Assembly (NCBI GenBank): GCA_009746045.1
Contig: RPFO01000188.1
Span: 908,035-972,034, forward strand
Direction: 5' to 3'
Source: Mesostigma viride
Lineage: Eukaryota > Streptophyta > Mesostigmatophyceae > Mesostigmatales > Mesostigmataceae
DNA length: 64,000 nucleotides
The notes beneath the pieces were generated by a model. The model was not told the DNA's origin. It ran no database searches and worked only from the letters and a program-made list of their open reading frames with translations. Position numbers and translations under genes: made by a program. How positions within the stretch are numbered: position 1 is the stretch's first letter; every line of letters begins with the position of its first letter. This document shows, piece by piece, positions 41,209 to 54,200 of the stretch.

Positions 41209-41941
41209 CTAATAGGGCGCGTTATTAGACCAGGAAAGCCATTGGACCTGAGTAATGTCGCCATGAGGCATACTGGTGAATACCTGATTACGGCCCAGTA
41301 AATCATGAAAAAGCTGGAGCGGGCTGGGCTTGTCGTTATTGGGCCCTGGGTCCCACACCCTGTGTTGTTCCTGAGCTAACAGCCAGTAGCGGCGCATAGC
41401 CGCATTCCATAGGTATATAAAGCGCCGGACTACGCCGCCGCGGGTATACTCCTCGCGGACCTTAAAGACTGTCTCGTTGCGTATGGTCCAGATCGCGTAT
41501 GAGCATAGTAGTGCGAAGCCATATCCATTCTGCTTGGGAAACTGAAAGCTCGGTCCCTGGTGTGCCAGCAATACCGAAAATGATGGTACACACGCTAATT
41601 GGGAGAGTGGGTGGCGATGCCGTCCATGCGGCCCAGATGTTAATGAGCCACGTCCTAACCCCAGGGAGATTACAGTAAAGAAACCTGTGCTCAATGGTTT
41701 CACTAGGGTGCGTGCACAGGCATGATGCATCATGACCAAAACGCTCGTGGAGCGTAGCGCAGACCCCTATCGCCCTATGCATCAAAAGATGTTGTACATC
41801 AGTGGCCCTGCGGTCCACGAGAGGGTGGTCTACCGCCAGGGTAATCATCTTAAGGGGACTCGGCGCGGCGAATTTTTTCCGCGCCAAAAAAATTCCGCGG
41901 TACCCTCCGTACCGTGAAAAGTGGGTGCACGGTGCGCGCAC
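41209..41941 (-). pseudogene. LINE C-terminal zf-RVT-like remnant
   Basis: The minus strand reads MHRAIGVCATLHERFGHDAS, CLCTHPSETIEHRFLYCNLP, GVRTWLINIWAAW, the Cys/His knuckle (CxC, ETxxH, C) found after RT in plant-type L1 elements. In another frame YAIWTIRNETVFK follows, typical of the same tail. One frameshift near 41520. It is unrelated to the C-termini of LINE copies A to E. No RT is found upstream within the hAT-like element. Confidence 0.65.
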
Positions 41942-42099
41942 CCCTTGCGGAAGTGGCCATGGCGACTGCTTTTAGACGAAACGTGACAAATCTGGCTCGC
42001 GGAAAGCAGAAAAAATGCTCGATTGTTGGAGAAAATTAGTTACTGATTCTACTTTATGGTGGGATGGTTGCGATCTATAATGTCGTGGGCTTTTTTTCT

Positions 42100-42499
42100 T
42101 TACCATCGGCAGGGGGGGTCCGGCCTGAATTTCTGTCGGGATGAATAAAGTATAATGGATGCCTGCAGGTGTGATTGTCGATTGTTGCCAGTTTTGATGG
42201 TCCTAATGGAAGCTAGTTTAATGATGTTTCTAAAGCCGTAAAAATTCCCGCTGCTATCCTTACCTTTCCCGTCATTTTGCGGTAAGATAACATTAGGCCT
42301 GCGCGATGCGCGCCCGACCTCTCCATGAAAGGGTGGCCTTTCTTGTGCGCCTGGGCACGAATAAATGCCCGTTATGGTACGTTCTTGTATTAAACGTCCT
42401 AAGATAGCGCTTTCCTGCTTTCTTAGCTCGTTGAGCGTAAGCTTTTTGCCTTCTTTCCGGCCAGATGCAGCCATGAACTTGCGGGTCCTGGCGCTGCAT
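42100..42499 (-). other. Small open frame of unknown significance
   Basis: 124 codons in minus orientation beginning MAASGRKEGKKLTLNELRKQ, basic at the start, with no recognisable domain. It is inside the hAT-like element. I would not call it a gene without further evidence. Confidence 0.2.
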
Positions 42500-43845
42500 C
42501 GCTAGATTCCTGGATGTTTTTTAGCAAGTTCGTCTGTGACGTGGCTGGCTTGCTGCAGCGCGTGGCCCACAACCTGTCGGGAAGGTGTAATGCTTTTATT
42601 TACATGCTTCTCTGAAATTTCTTTTGCTTTATAGACAGTTGTGTTCGAGGAAATTCACGCGGTCTTCCTAAGCAGCGGCATCATTTTCCCCAGACACTGA
42701 CGAGCTGGCACCTGTCTCCTAAAGAAAGTGGCTCGTCCTTGTTAGAAAGGAGGCAGTGTGCATTTTGCGGGACACAATGCTTTGGTGGCACATGCGTCAG
42801 GTAGGTTGTTCCAATGGTCTCTTCACCTTTCCCACTGAGTAAATGATAGCCTTTGTCATGCTAACCAGAGCAGCTAGCCACAGGTTGGCTGGATAAAAAG
42901 TCAGCTTATTTTCTCTTTATATACTGCATGTGTGGTCCTCCACATGTCCGGCTTGTTGGGCATTTTGGAACAGGGTTTTTAATGTGTTGTTGGGTGGAAC
43001 AACTTGGTTGTTGGCACAAAATCGCACATTATTAGCCTGAGATAGGCATGACATATGCTGCTCAGGCGTGTCGTCCTACCAGCCTTGTTGATAAGGGTAG
43101 ACTCACAAGGCTGGCTGTGCCGATGGAGGGGTGGGGCGTATGACGCTCCGGACATCCTCCTCACACTCCGTGATCAAAGTGGGCATGTTTTTGGGTGTCT
43201 AGGGTAGCAAAACAGATGTCATTTTGGCTCAGCACTAGCTCAATTCTCTTTTAGCGTCTACCCAGGTGGCATCACAGGAAAATCAATAACTTGAGCTACG
43301 CTTGTCAGAATGAGCTCAAATTTTGGCAGTGTGTTTCCCCCCACTCAGTGGAATTTAAAATGTATGGATGACCCAATCTGATGTGTTAATGATTTGATTT
43401 ATTTTTTTTTGCTAAAAAAAGTACCCATTTTGCGGGAAAATTAATAACTCAAACAAATGTGACCATTTTGGCCATGTAAATAGCCCAGCTTTTAAAAAAG
43501 TGGGGGAACTTTGCAGAAATGTATGGGCAGGTCATTTAGACAAGTGGTTTGTCTTGGGCAAAATATCTCATAAATAGCGTCTTTTTCTATTTTTAGCTCG
43601 CCACCGGTGCGTGGTTGGGGGTAGTACCCCCAACAAGTGGTGGTATGAATGTCCAAACATCATATTTATGGTACCCAATCATCACTAGATGGTTCCCATG
43701 TGCATTGGAACTGATACTCACTAAAGTCTGTTTTTCAGGCTTTTGGACGTGCGAGTCCCCTTAACCCAAGTGTAGCCCGGCCAATGTATTCCCCAGCGGG
43801 CTCGGCCCGGATGGGGCTGATGGTACGTATGCTGACCATCTCAGG
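42500..43845. other. Interior of hAT-like element, no gene seen
   Basis: AT-rich interior between the small open frame and the right subterminal array. No transposase motif is found in any frame. Confidence 0.4.
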
Positions 43846-43849
43846 TTCA

Positions 43850-44195
43850 TGAGTACTACTCGTGTACTACTCGAGTATCTGATACTTTCACGAGTACGAG
43901 TAGCGAGTAGTACTCGCGCTCAAAAAAGTCGGCGAGTACGAGTACCGAGTACTACTCAGGCTAAAAAAAGTCGGCGAGTACGAGTACCAAGTACTACTCG
44001 GGCTAAAAAAAGTCGGCGAGTACGAGTACCGAGTACTACTCGGGCTAAAAAAAGTCGGCGAGTACGAGTACCGAGTATCTTACTACTCGGGCTCCAAAAA
44101 AATGGCGAGTACCGAGTAGTGAGTAGTACTCACTACTCGGTACTACTCACTACTCGGTACTCGCCTTTTCTACTCGTGGACTTAGTACTCGTGGA
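43850..44195. repeat. Right subterminal GAGTAC minisatellite
   Basis: Same unit and, notably, the same orientation as the left array for most of its length, followed by inverted pieces (AGTAGTACTCACTACTCGGT). It abuts the right terminal repeat. Confidence 0.9.
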
Positions 44196-44344
44196 CCCAA
44201 CCCTAATTTTTTTATCTGCAAGGGCTGGATAGATCATTATGGAGTTCCGGCCGGCGTTAATATGGAATCGCTACCCTTCGGGCCTCGGCCTTAGTTCGTC
44301 TGCGGTCTGTGGCAAGTCCGTGAATCGAAAACGACTTATTATCA

Positions 44345-44541
44345 GGCGGAGCCAATTTTCGGAAGAACCGTTAGGTTCGCCAGAATTGGCGAAGCTTATA
44401 AGGCCGTACACGTGAGAAAACATAGGAATAGGGGATGAAAATCCGTCAATCCATCCATACATACATCCATCCATCCATCCACCGAATTTGTCCCGAATTT
44501 GCAAGCATAAGGGTGAGGTTCTTCCGAAAATTGGCTCCGCC
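44345..44541. mobile_element. GGAT-MITE, short copy
   Basis: Terminal motifs GGCGGAGCCAATTTTCGGAA, GAACC and GGTTCTTCCGAAAATTGGCT, CCGCC are perfect 25-bp inverted repeats. Between them lie GGATGAAAATCCGTCAATCC and a short CATC (GGAT) run of a few units. It is oriented opposite to the copy at 51764-53240. Similarity to that copy continues about 45 bases outside the right terminal repeat (to about 44590). Confidence 0.85.
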
Positions 44542-44594
44542 GTAGAGTTTCAACGGGCAAGTTGCAAACACGCACGTTACTTGATAGCGCGACG

Positions 44595-44959
44595 TCATGG
44601 CACGTGAAGCCTGAAGGCTGAAGGTATTCAGTAGCACGCAGGCATACAGCGGGCAATTATTACAGCCACGTACTCCAGGTAAATTTGGGATCGCCGAATA
44701 TTGTTAATTAATTGGCAGCCCGTTGGGATCAACAAGTTTACGAGTGATTTTAGACGCGGCCGTGGCAGCCAGTGCGATCTTCTCACTTCAAGTACCTGTA
44801 TCAAGTCGGACACTATGCTTACCATAATATGCACCTAATGAAGGTGGGGAAGGCCGACGCCGGCATGCGAAAGCCTTCACTTTGAGGCCGAGAATCTACA
44901 GACGTTAGGGCTACGTGCCCCCCCAAAGAAGGGGAATCTCAAAGCGCCAACCTTCAGCA
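44595..44959. other. 5' flank of the large coiled-coil gene
   Basis: No other gene. Presumably holds the promoter. No motif I can name. Confidence 0.35.
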
Positions 44960-45224
44960 ATGCAGTCGCCGCAGGGCGGTGATCTTCCCAAACTTCCAAT
45001 TCCATGGCTGGCCTCGCCATCCGCAGGTGGCGGTGCCCTGAGCGCGGATGCTCAGCATCGAATTCCTGCCGCCCGTGTGGGTGCCAGCGTCTTGGCGAAC
45101 ATGAGAGGCAGCGCCCGTGATTTCGGGACGACGCCCGTGTATACAGCAAGTCAATTGACCAAGTCTCCACACAGCACCGACGCCGACCGGCTCTTCCGCG
45201 CTCTCGCAGGAGAAACTCATTCCG
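44960..45224 (+). CDS. Coiled-coil gene, exon 1
   Basis: Starts at an ATG in [20 protein letters not shown] and ends before donor GTAATG at 45225, phase 1. It includes an [20 protein letters not shown] segment and [15 protein letters not shown]. The start codon is my choice; the frame is open 15 codons further upstream. Confidence 0.65.
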
Positions 45225-48200
45225 GTAATGCATGGTCGTGTGATCAAGTGTCCGCCTATGCGCACTGTGTGTTTTAGTCTGCCGTGCACGCCTGGACGCG
45301 AGCTGTCACGCCACACTGCATACGCGGCTCGATATCACGCCATCCGTCTAGAATGTGCATTGGGGGTTCCTGCGGGGCAAATTTCTTAGTCTCCTGTCAC
45401 AATCGTCCATTTCTGACCCATGCTGACCCGCCATTAATTGCCACTGGCCCACCCCCTCCCCTCTGTATCCACCCGGCCCATTCAGCTCCAGGTCAGCCCA
45501 CCGTCTCCCCCCGCAACATCCCCCGCTCCAACCCCTCCACCCCGGTCTCCCACGGCATCGGCGTGCGCCACCCTGGCAAGCCCTCGGTCCCCGCCCAGGC
45601 ATCGTCCACTCTGGGATCGGACACCCGGCGCGCCAGCACATCGGTCCCAGGCCTGGACATTCACCCCCCCGGGGTCAGCCCGCGCCGACACACCAACCAA
45701 GCCGACGAGATCGGCAGGCGCCGGGGCAGCCTTGGGGACGCCGGCGGGCCGGGTCCCAGCCAGGGCGCTGCCAGGGGCGGCGCGAGCGAAAGGGCACCCC
45801 GTCGGAACTCCTTTGACCATGTCAGGGGCGGCGCGACCGATGGGGCTCCCCGTCGCAACTCCCTCGACCATGTCCCTGGAGGGATATATTCCTCCCGGCC
45901 CAGCCCCCCCGCTGGCAGTGCCCCCCCCGTGGTGTCGCCTCGTTCATTATCGACTGAGACGAGGGGGGAGGCCAGCCAGCAAACCGGGGGCGCCCCCCCA
46001 GCGCGGCATGTGGAGGTCTCCTCGCGATTCCCCCAGCCACCGCCGGAAGCGGCGCCGGCAACGGCGAGGGACGGCACGGGCGGCAGTAATAGTGCGCGGC
46101 CGACTCAGGATGGCAGCTCGGATGAGGACGTGAGCCCGGGCCCGTATCGCTCGGGGTCTGGCCACCCAGGCTCCTTTGGCTCCACCACACCGTCCTCGTC
46201 CCTGTCCTCTTCGCCCTTATCATCAGATGGCGAAGGGGATGCAAAGGGCCGGGTCGGCGGGAACGTCGGGACCAAGCCCAAGTCATCCTCCAAGCACAAG
46301 CTCACTGAATTTCTCAGCAGCCCCCACGCACATCCTGCGAGACCGGCGATGCCTTCTCGTGCGGCGACCGGTGCGCAAGCGCCAGGTGGCGGCGCGGCAG
46401 CGGCCACCAAGGTGGGCGGCAAGCGGGATGACCATGAGGGGGGTGTCGTGGTGTTGTCGGCGAGCACAAAGGCGGACGGCGCGCCCGCGCGGGTGGAGGC
46501 CTCGCTCTCCACCGCGTGGGCCGAGGTGAAGGGCCGCTACAACTTCTCGAAGCGAGGCGTCAAGGGGCAGGCCATCGCTGACGTAGCCCGGGACGCGTTC
46601 GCCGAGGCGCAAGTGCAGCAGCGCATGAAGGTGGGGGGGAATGTGGCTGGCTGACTAGTTGGCGGGCGGGCGGGCGGGCGGGCGGGCGGGCGGGCGGGCG
46701 GGCGGGCAGGCGGGCGGGTGGGCGGGTGGGCTAGCTGGCTAGCCTGCCTTTGTCATGCCTTCTTTCGGGCACAGGCATGCGAGCCTGTTCTATCCGCGTG
46801 TGAGTAAATGGAGCGCCTATTCTTCGTTTCCTGTGCTGCACTTCTTCGTTTCCTTTTGCTATTCTTCTTCTTTTCCTTTGCCAACTTCTGCTTTCCTTTT
46901 GCTGTTCTTCTTGTTTTCCTTTGCTGCACTTCTTCTCTTCCTTTGCTGCGCTTCTTCTTTTCCTTTGCTGCACTTCTTCTTTTCCTTTGCCAACTTCTGC
47001 TTTCCTTTTGCTGTTCTGCGGAAGTGACCCGAAAATCCCCCCCGGGGCGGAGAACGCTCGCGAATCGCTGCTCTGTCACCTTCCCGGGAAGGAACCACCC
47101 GCCATCTTCTCCTAGCAAAGATTGATGTATTGTACCCTGTGCATGGCAACCCCCTGGCCTTATGCCATGCCCTCGCCACCAACACCACCTCCTGCCAACC
47201 ATGCCCTCCGATAGAGTTGTATGCCCCATCCCCTTGTAAACGACGCCACTCCAACGCCCCATGCCCTCGCCACCAACACCACCTCCTGCCAACCATGCCC
47301 TCCGATAGAGTTGTATGCCCCATCCCCTTGTAAACGACGCCACTCCAACGCCCCATGCCCTCGCCACCAACACCACCTCCTGCCAACCATGCCCTCCGAT
47401 AGAGTTGTATGCCCCATCCCCTTGTAAATGACGCCACTCCAACGCCCCGTGCCCTCGCCACCAACACCACCTCCTGCCAACCATGCCCTCCGATAGAGTT
47501 GTATGCCCCATCCCCTTGTAAACGACGCCACTCCAACGCCCCGTGCCCTCGCCACCAACACCACCTCCTGCCAACCATGCCCTCCGATAGAGTTGTATGC
47601 CCCATCCCCTTGTAAATGACGCCACTCCAACGCCCCATCCCCTTGTAAACGACGCCACTCCAACGCCCCGTGCCCTCGCCACCAACACCACCTCCTGCCA
47701 ACCATGCCCTCCGATAGAGTTGTATGCCCCATCCCCTTGTAAACGACGCCACTCCAACGCCCCGTGCCCTCGCCACCAACACCACCTCCTGCCAACCATG
47801 CCCTCCGATAGAGTTGTATGCCCCATCCCCTTGTAAACGACGCCACTCCAACGCCCCGTGCCCTCGCCACCAACACCACCTCCTGCCAACCATGCCCTCC
47901 GATAGAGTTGTATGCCCCATCCCCTTGTAAATGACGCCACTCCAACGCCCCATCCCCTTGTAAACGACGCCACTCCAACGCCCCGTGCCCTCGCCACCAA
48001 CACCACCTCCTGCCAACCATGCCCTCCGATAGAGTTGTATGCCCCATCCCCTTGTAAACGACGCCACTCCAACGCCCCGTGCCCTCGCCACCAACACCAC
48101 CTCCTGCCAACCATGCCCTCCGATAGAGTTGTATGCCCCATCCCCTTGTAAACGACGCCACTCCAACGCCCCGTGCCCTCGCCACCAACACCACCTCCTG

Positions 48201-51200
48201 CCAACCATGCCCTCCGATAGAGTTGTATGCCCCATCCCCTTGTAAACGACGCCACTCCAACGCCCCGTGCCCTCGCCACCAACACCACCTCCTGCCAACC
48301 ATGCCCTCCGATAGAGTTGTATGCCCCATCCCCTTGTAAATGACGCCACTCCAACGCCCCATCCCCTTGTAAACGACGCCACTCCAACGCCCCGTGCCCT
48401 CGCCACCAACACCACCTCCTGCCAACCATGCCCTCCGATAGAGTTGTATGCCCCATCCCCTTGTAAATGACGCCACTCCAACGCCCCGTGCCCTCGCCAC
48501 CAACACCACCTCCTGCCAAACATGCCCTCCGATAGAGTTGTATGCCCCATCCCCTTGTAAACGACGCCACTCCAACGCCCCGTGCCCTCGCCACCAACAC
48601 CACCTCCTGCCAACCATGCCCTCCGATAGAGTTGTATGCCCCATCCCCTTGTAAACGACGCCACTCCAACGCCCCGTGCCCTCGCCAACGACACCACTCC
48701 ATGCACCGTGCCCTTGCCAACGACGCCACCCGGGCGCCTGCCAGCTGCCCCTGGAGCAAAAGGCCAGCCTGGAGGCGATGGAGGCGATGGTGCAGGCGCT
48801 GCACGACGAGGCGCGGCTGATGGTGGACAACGCGCGCATGGTGCGTGCACGCATTTGCTACAGTGCTAACGGTGCATGGTGCGTGCTGCTGGGCAGTGAC
48901 GGTGGACATAGCCACTGCCCATGCCTGAGCACACACACGTGGCGCGACACTGGTGCAGTTGCTAGAGGGCGCGGCTTGCCTGGTGGTGGGCAATGCACGC
49001 ACCGTGCTTGCCAGGTGGATGAGCAGTAGATGGGAAAGTGCACGTTGGTGGCATCCTGTGGTGGCAACATGGTGGGCAATGCTGGCAATGTGCGGCGGCG
49101 GCTGCACGGTGGGCAATACTGGCCATGGGCTGGGGTGGCCATTTGGTGGGTGCATAACAGTCGGGAAGTGCCCTCCGCATATGCCTTCCGCATTGAAATA
49201 GCCACGTGTATGGAGCTGGTGATGCTTCATGTGACCAATGTCGCCCAATGTGCCCGCAGTACGCGCATGGGTTGCAGTATTAATGCATGGGTTGCAGTAT
49301 GCGTATGGGTTAATACATTAAGAAACACGTAGACTGCAGTGGTGATGGATTGTGCAGCGTTCCCAAATGCCTGACTGCGCACAGGTACCCCTGTTCTTCG
49401 CAACAGAAATCGATCTTATCAAACACCAGAGGGTACCCTTTGCTGGAATTGGGGTACCGTTTGCTGGCTCGTATGCGTGCCTGCTGGCATTAGATACAAC
49501 GCACGCCTGCTGGCATTGGAGAAAATGCACACTTTGTGATCAGTTCTTCGACAGCCAACCTGCTTACTATACAACCTACACCCCTGTCAACGGGATGTAC
49601 TTTTTTAATATATGCGTCTAGTGGACGCCATCCCGTCCAGTCAAGGTAAAGACACCACGTTTGCTTATTAGATGGTGCACTCTTGCCATGAACTACCGTA
49701 TCGATGAGACAACCAGCGCAGGCCAGAAATCGGGCGAATCCGGACCATGGTAGCTCGAGCCTGCCATTATCTTCTCCGCGTTTTCAAGTCGTTCAGGATG
49801 ATGAATATAATTGGAGATGGAATTGTTCATTGAAATTATGGCTGGCTGACACTAAGAGCGACTAGATGACCTAGATGGTGGGGCCGGAAACATCTTGCTT
49901 GATCAGGGCGTGTGTTTCGAGCAGTATTACTATATTTCGGGTTCTGCTTTCTTTTCCTTTGGGCTCCCTGCAGGTCAGCGGGTCAACACCGCCCACGCTG
50001 GGAAAGGAGGAGATGCGGGCACTCCTCTCGTGGATGACCGACCTGGAACAGCGCGAGGCCGGGCTCAAGACGGACAAGCAGGGCATACGCAACCGGGTTG
50101 GGCCGCTGAGCTCGAGCTACGTGCAGGTTGGTGGGGCGCCCATGGACAAAGGTCCTTGCTGCTTGCAGAGGGCATGAGCTCAAGCTACAGGTGGGTGGGG
50201 GTTATTGAAAGGTATTAGTATCTGCTCAGCTAGTAGCATCCAATATGAGCATGAGCTATGTGCGTGTGGGTGGGGCGCCTTCTATGAAGCATCCAACTGA
50301 CGGCAACAATCCAAAGCTCGGCCTATATGCACGTGGGCGGGGCACCTAGTGAAGTGATTAGCCCTATGTGCGCTGTGCACAGGCTATGTGCGAAGGGTGG
50401 CACCTACGGGGCACCTAGTGAAGTGATAAGCCCTATGTGCGCTGTGCACAGGCTATGTGCGGTGGGTGGCACCTACGGGGCACCTAGTGAAGTGATTAGC
50501 CCTAAGTGTGCTGTGCACAGGCTATGTGCGGTGGGTGGCACCTACGGGGCACCTAGTGAAGTGATTAGCCCTATGTGTGCTGTGCACAGGCTATGTGCGG
50601 TGGGTGGCACCTACGGGGCACCTAGTGAAGTGATTAGCCCTATGTGCGCTGTGCCCAGGCTATGTGCGGTGGGTGGCACCTACGGGGCACCTAGTGAAGT
50701 GATTAGCCCTATGTGTGCTGTGCACAGGCTATGTGCGGTGGGTGGCACCTACGGGGCACCTAGTGAAGTGATTAGCCCTATGTGCGCTGTGCACAGGCTA
50801 TGTGCGGTGGGTGGCACCTACGGGGCACCTAGTGAAGTGATTAGCCCTATGTGCGCTGTGCACAGGCTATGTGCGGTGGGTGGCACCTACGGGGCACCTA
50901 GTGAAGTGATTAGCCCTATGTGCGCTGTGCACAGGCTATGTGCGGTGGGTGGCACCTACGGGGCACCTAGTGAAGTGATTAGCCCTATGTGCGCTGTGCA
51001 CAGGCTATGTGCGGTGGGTGGCACCTATGGCAAGAGCATCCATCGACGAGCGCTGGTGGGGTGTGTGCGCCTTGTGCGGGTGGGTGGCACACTTATTCTT
51101 GTTCCAAATTGCCTTCCTACTCGTTCTAGCACGTCCTATGTGCGGGTGGGTGGCACGCTTGTTCTTGTTCCAAATTGCCTTCCTACTCGTTCTAGCACAT

Positions 51201-54200
51201 CCTATGTGCGGGTGGGTGGCACGCTTGTTCTTGTTCCAAATTGCCTTCCTACTCGCTCTAGCACGTCCTATGTGCGGGTGGGTGGCACGCTTTTTCTTGC
51301 TCCAAATTGCCTTGCTACTCGCTCTAGCACGTCCTATGTGTGGTTGGGTGGTGCCAGTTCAAACCTATACTTGGCTGCCAGTGGGAGTCATTAGCCTTTT
51401 GGGTGGGTACATGGTGGCCTTTGCCGCGCTGTGTCACGATGTTTTAGGGGGGCCAGGGGGGAGAGAGGGAGCTGGGGGCCATGGGGCGATGGCTGTGGGG
51501 CGATGCCCATGTGCAATCCCCTTGTGTTCTGTCTTATAAGTTCGCGTCTTATAAGTTCGCGTCTTATAAGTTCGCGTGATTGCGGGTTTTACAATGTGGC
51601 AATGCCATGTGGACGCATATGTGCACGAAGGGCCACGGTATTCCTTGTGCACACCAAGCAGGTGGTCCCTGGGGATAACAGTGGTCTTGAGGGCCCCGCG
51701 TTTCATTTTTACTCTCACAATCAAGTAACGTGCGTGTTTGCAACTTGCCCGTTGAAACTCTACGGCGGAGCAAATTTTCAGAGGAACCTCACCCTTATGC
51801 TTGCAAATTCGGGACAAAGTCGGTGGATGGATGGATGGATGGATGGATGGATGGATGGATGGATGGATGGATGGATGGATGGATGGATGGATGGATGGAT
51901 GGATGGATGGATGGATGGATGGATGGATGGATGGATGGATGGATGGATGGATGGATGGATGGATGGATGGATGGATGGATGGATGGATGGATGGATGGAT
52001 GGATGGATGGATGGATGGATGGATGGATGGATGGATGGATGGATGGATGGATGGATGGATGGATGGATGGATGGATGGATGGATGGATGGATGGATGGAT
52101 GGATGGATGGATGGATGGATGGATGGATGGATGGATGGATGGATGGATGGATGGATGGATGGATGGATGGATGGATGGATGGATGGATGGATGGATGGAT
52201 GGATGGATGGATGGATGGATGGATGGATGGATGGATGGATGGATGGATGGATGGATGGATGGATGGATGGATGGATGGATGGATGGATGGATGGATGGAT
52301 GGATGGATGGATGGATGGATGGATGGATGGATGGATGGATGGATGGATGGATGGATGGATGGATGGATGGATGGATGGATGGATGGATGGATGGATGGAT
52401 GGATGGATGGATGGATGGATGGATGGATGGATGGATGGATGGATGGATGGATGGATGGATGGATGGATGGATGGATGGATGGATGGATGGATGGATGGAT
52501 GGATGGATGGATGGATGGATGGATGGATGGATGGATGGATGGATGGATGGATGGATGGATGGATGGATGGATGGATGGATGGATGGATGGATGGATGGAT
52601 GGATGGATGGATGGATGGATGGATGGATGGATGGATGGATGGATGGATGGATGGATGGATGGATGGATGGATGGATGGATGGATGGATGGATGGATGGAT
52701 GGATGGATGGATGGATGGATGGATGGATGGATGGATGGATGGATGGATGGATGGATGGATGGATGGATGGATGGATGGATGGATGGATGGATGGATGGAT
52801 GGATGGATGGATGGATGGATGGATGGATGGATGGATGGATGGATGGATGGATGGATGGATGGATGGATGGATGGATGGATGGATGGATGGATGGATGGAT
52901 GGATGGATGGATGGATGGATGGATGGATGGATGGATGGATGGATGGATGGATGGATGGATGGATGGATGGATGGATGGATGGATGGATGGATGGATGGAT
53001 GGATGGATGGATGGATGGATGGATGGATGGATGGATGGATGGATGGATGGATGGATGGATGGATGGATGGATGGATGGATGGATGGATGGATGGATGGAT
53101 GGATGGATGGATGGATGGATGGATGGATGGATGGATTGACGGATTTTCATCCCCTATTCCTATGTTTTCTCACGTGTACGGCTTTATAAGCTTCCCCAAT
53201 TCTGGCGAACCTAACGGTTCTTCCGAAAATGGGCTCCGCCTGATTATCTAGCTTCTCTTTCACACTCAGCAGTAGTCATGAGCCGTAGTCGTTGTCATGC
53301 CGCCGCATCTCCTCAAATGCAGGCCATGTGCTCAAATCACGTCGCATCTGCCCTCATGTTGAGCCTCTACGTGAACCTGATCGTGACGGCCAGCCGTCGT
53401 AGTCATAAGCCTCCTCGCAACCGACCACTGGTCACGAATCCGTTTGCGACGAATCCGTTACCTGTTTGGTCGCCTGGACGCAGGCCGTTCTGAGCTTCTG
53501 CATGAAGGTGGTGGTGACAGCGTCCAGCTTCAGCAGCCCGGTCTTCGCCATGGTCATCCCCCGCATGTTCCTCTTTGTGATGGGCATGCTCACGCAGCTC
53601 AGCGGCATCGGCAAGGTGAGCAAATACAGCAAACCTGTAGGGGCGAGGTTTTCGGATGTGGCTCAGGGGCATCGGCAAGGTGAGCACCCGTGTCACTCTG
53701 CCGACGAGCAAGCATCAGCATGCATCGGCAAGCGCATCAGCATGCATCGGCAAGCTGAGTGCTCGTGTCGACTGGCAAGGCGGGTATTAATGTTGACCGG
53801 CATATGGAAGTGACTCGTGACGGTGACCGGCATCGGCACGGTGAGCAAATATAGCCCACTGGTAGGGGCGAGGCGATTGCATGTGGCCTGGCGGCATGGG
53901 CAGGGTGACTAGCAACTAGCATTTGCCAAGCAGCACGGGCAAGGGATGCTTGTGGCCTAGTGGCATGGGCCAATCAGGGGAGAAAGAGTGGACTGCAGTG
54001 GAAAGTAGAGTTCAGTGAACATGGAGCATTTCGTTGCGCCATCGGCAATGTGAATTGATGCTTAGGAGCTGCCGCCGCCGATCTGATCAGCCATCTAAGC
54101 ACATGGCACTAGTGGACGCGAAAATCCATGGGCAAGGGCAAGTGGAGCGATACGTGCTTCTGGCGGAATGGCGTGAGCCTGCGTTGGCAAGTACGTGTAC

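Larger units (their letters stand above)
40238..44205. mobile_element. hAT-like transposon with 8-bp target duplication
   Basis: Terminal inverted repeats TAGGGTTGGGTCCACG (40238-40253) and its exact complement (44190-44205). Both sides are flanked by ATTTTTTT (40230-40237 and 44206-44213), an 8-bp duplication as in hAT elements; the flank is low complexity, which weakens it. The terminal TAGGG fits the hAT YARNG rule. Subterminal arrays of GAGTACGAGTACCGAGTACT lie at both ends. No hAT transposase is recognised, so it is non-autonomous, about 3.97 kb. It contains LINE debris at 41209-41941. Confidence 0.75.

Noticed and set aside
45284..45491. Upstream extension of exon 2's open frame
   Set aside because: It lacks the codon pattern, and the phase-matched acceptor at 45491 joins exon 1 cleanly.
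46753..49248. 831-codon minus-strand open frame
   Set aside because: It lies over the 94-nt satellite and introns of the plus-strand gene; its period of 94 aa reflects three frames of the same repeat, all open by chance.
50327..51394. 355-codon frame with [20 protein letters not shown] repeats
   Set aside because: The unit is 69 nt, so openness is automatic, and it begins inside the intron after a good donor at 50127. Kept as a repeat, though translation cannot be excluded.
51431..53251. 606-codon frame of Trp-Met-Asp-Gly repeats
   Set aside because: A translation of the GGAT microsatellite.
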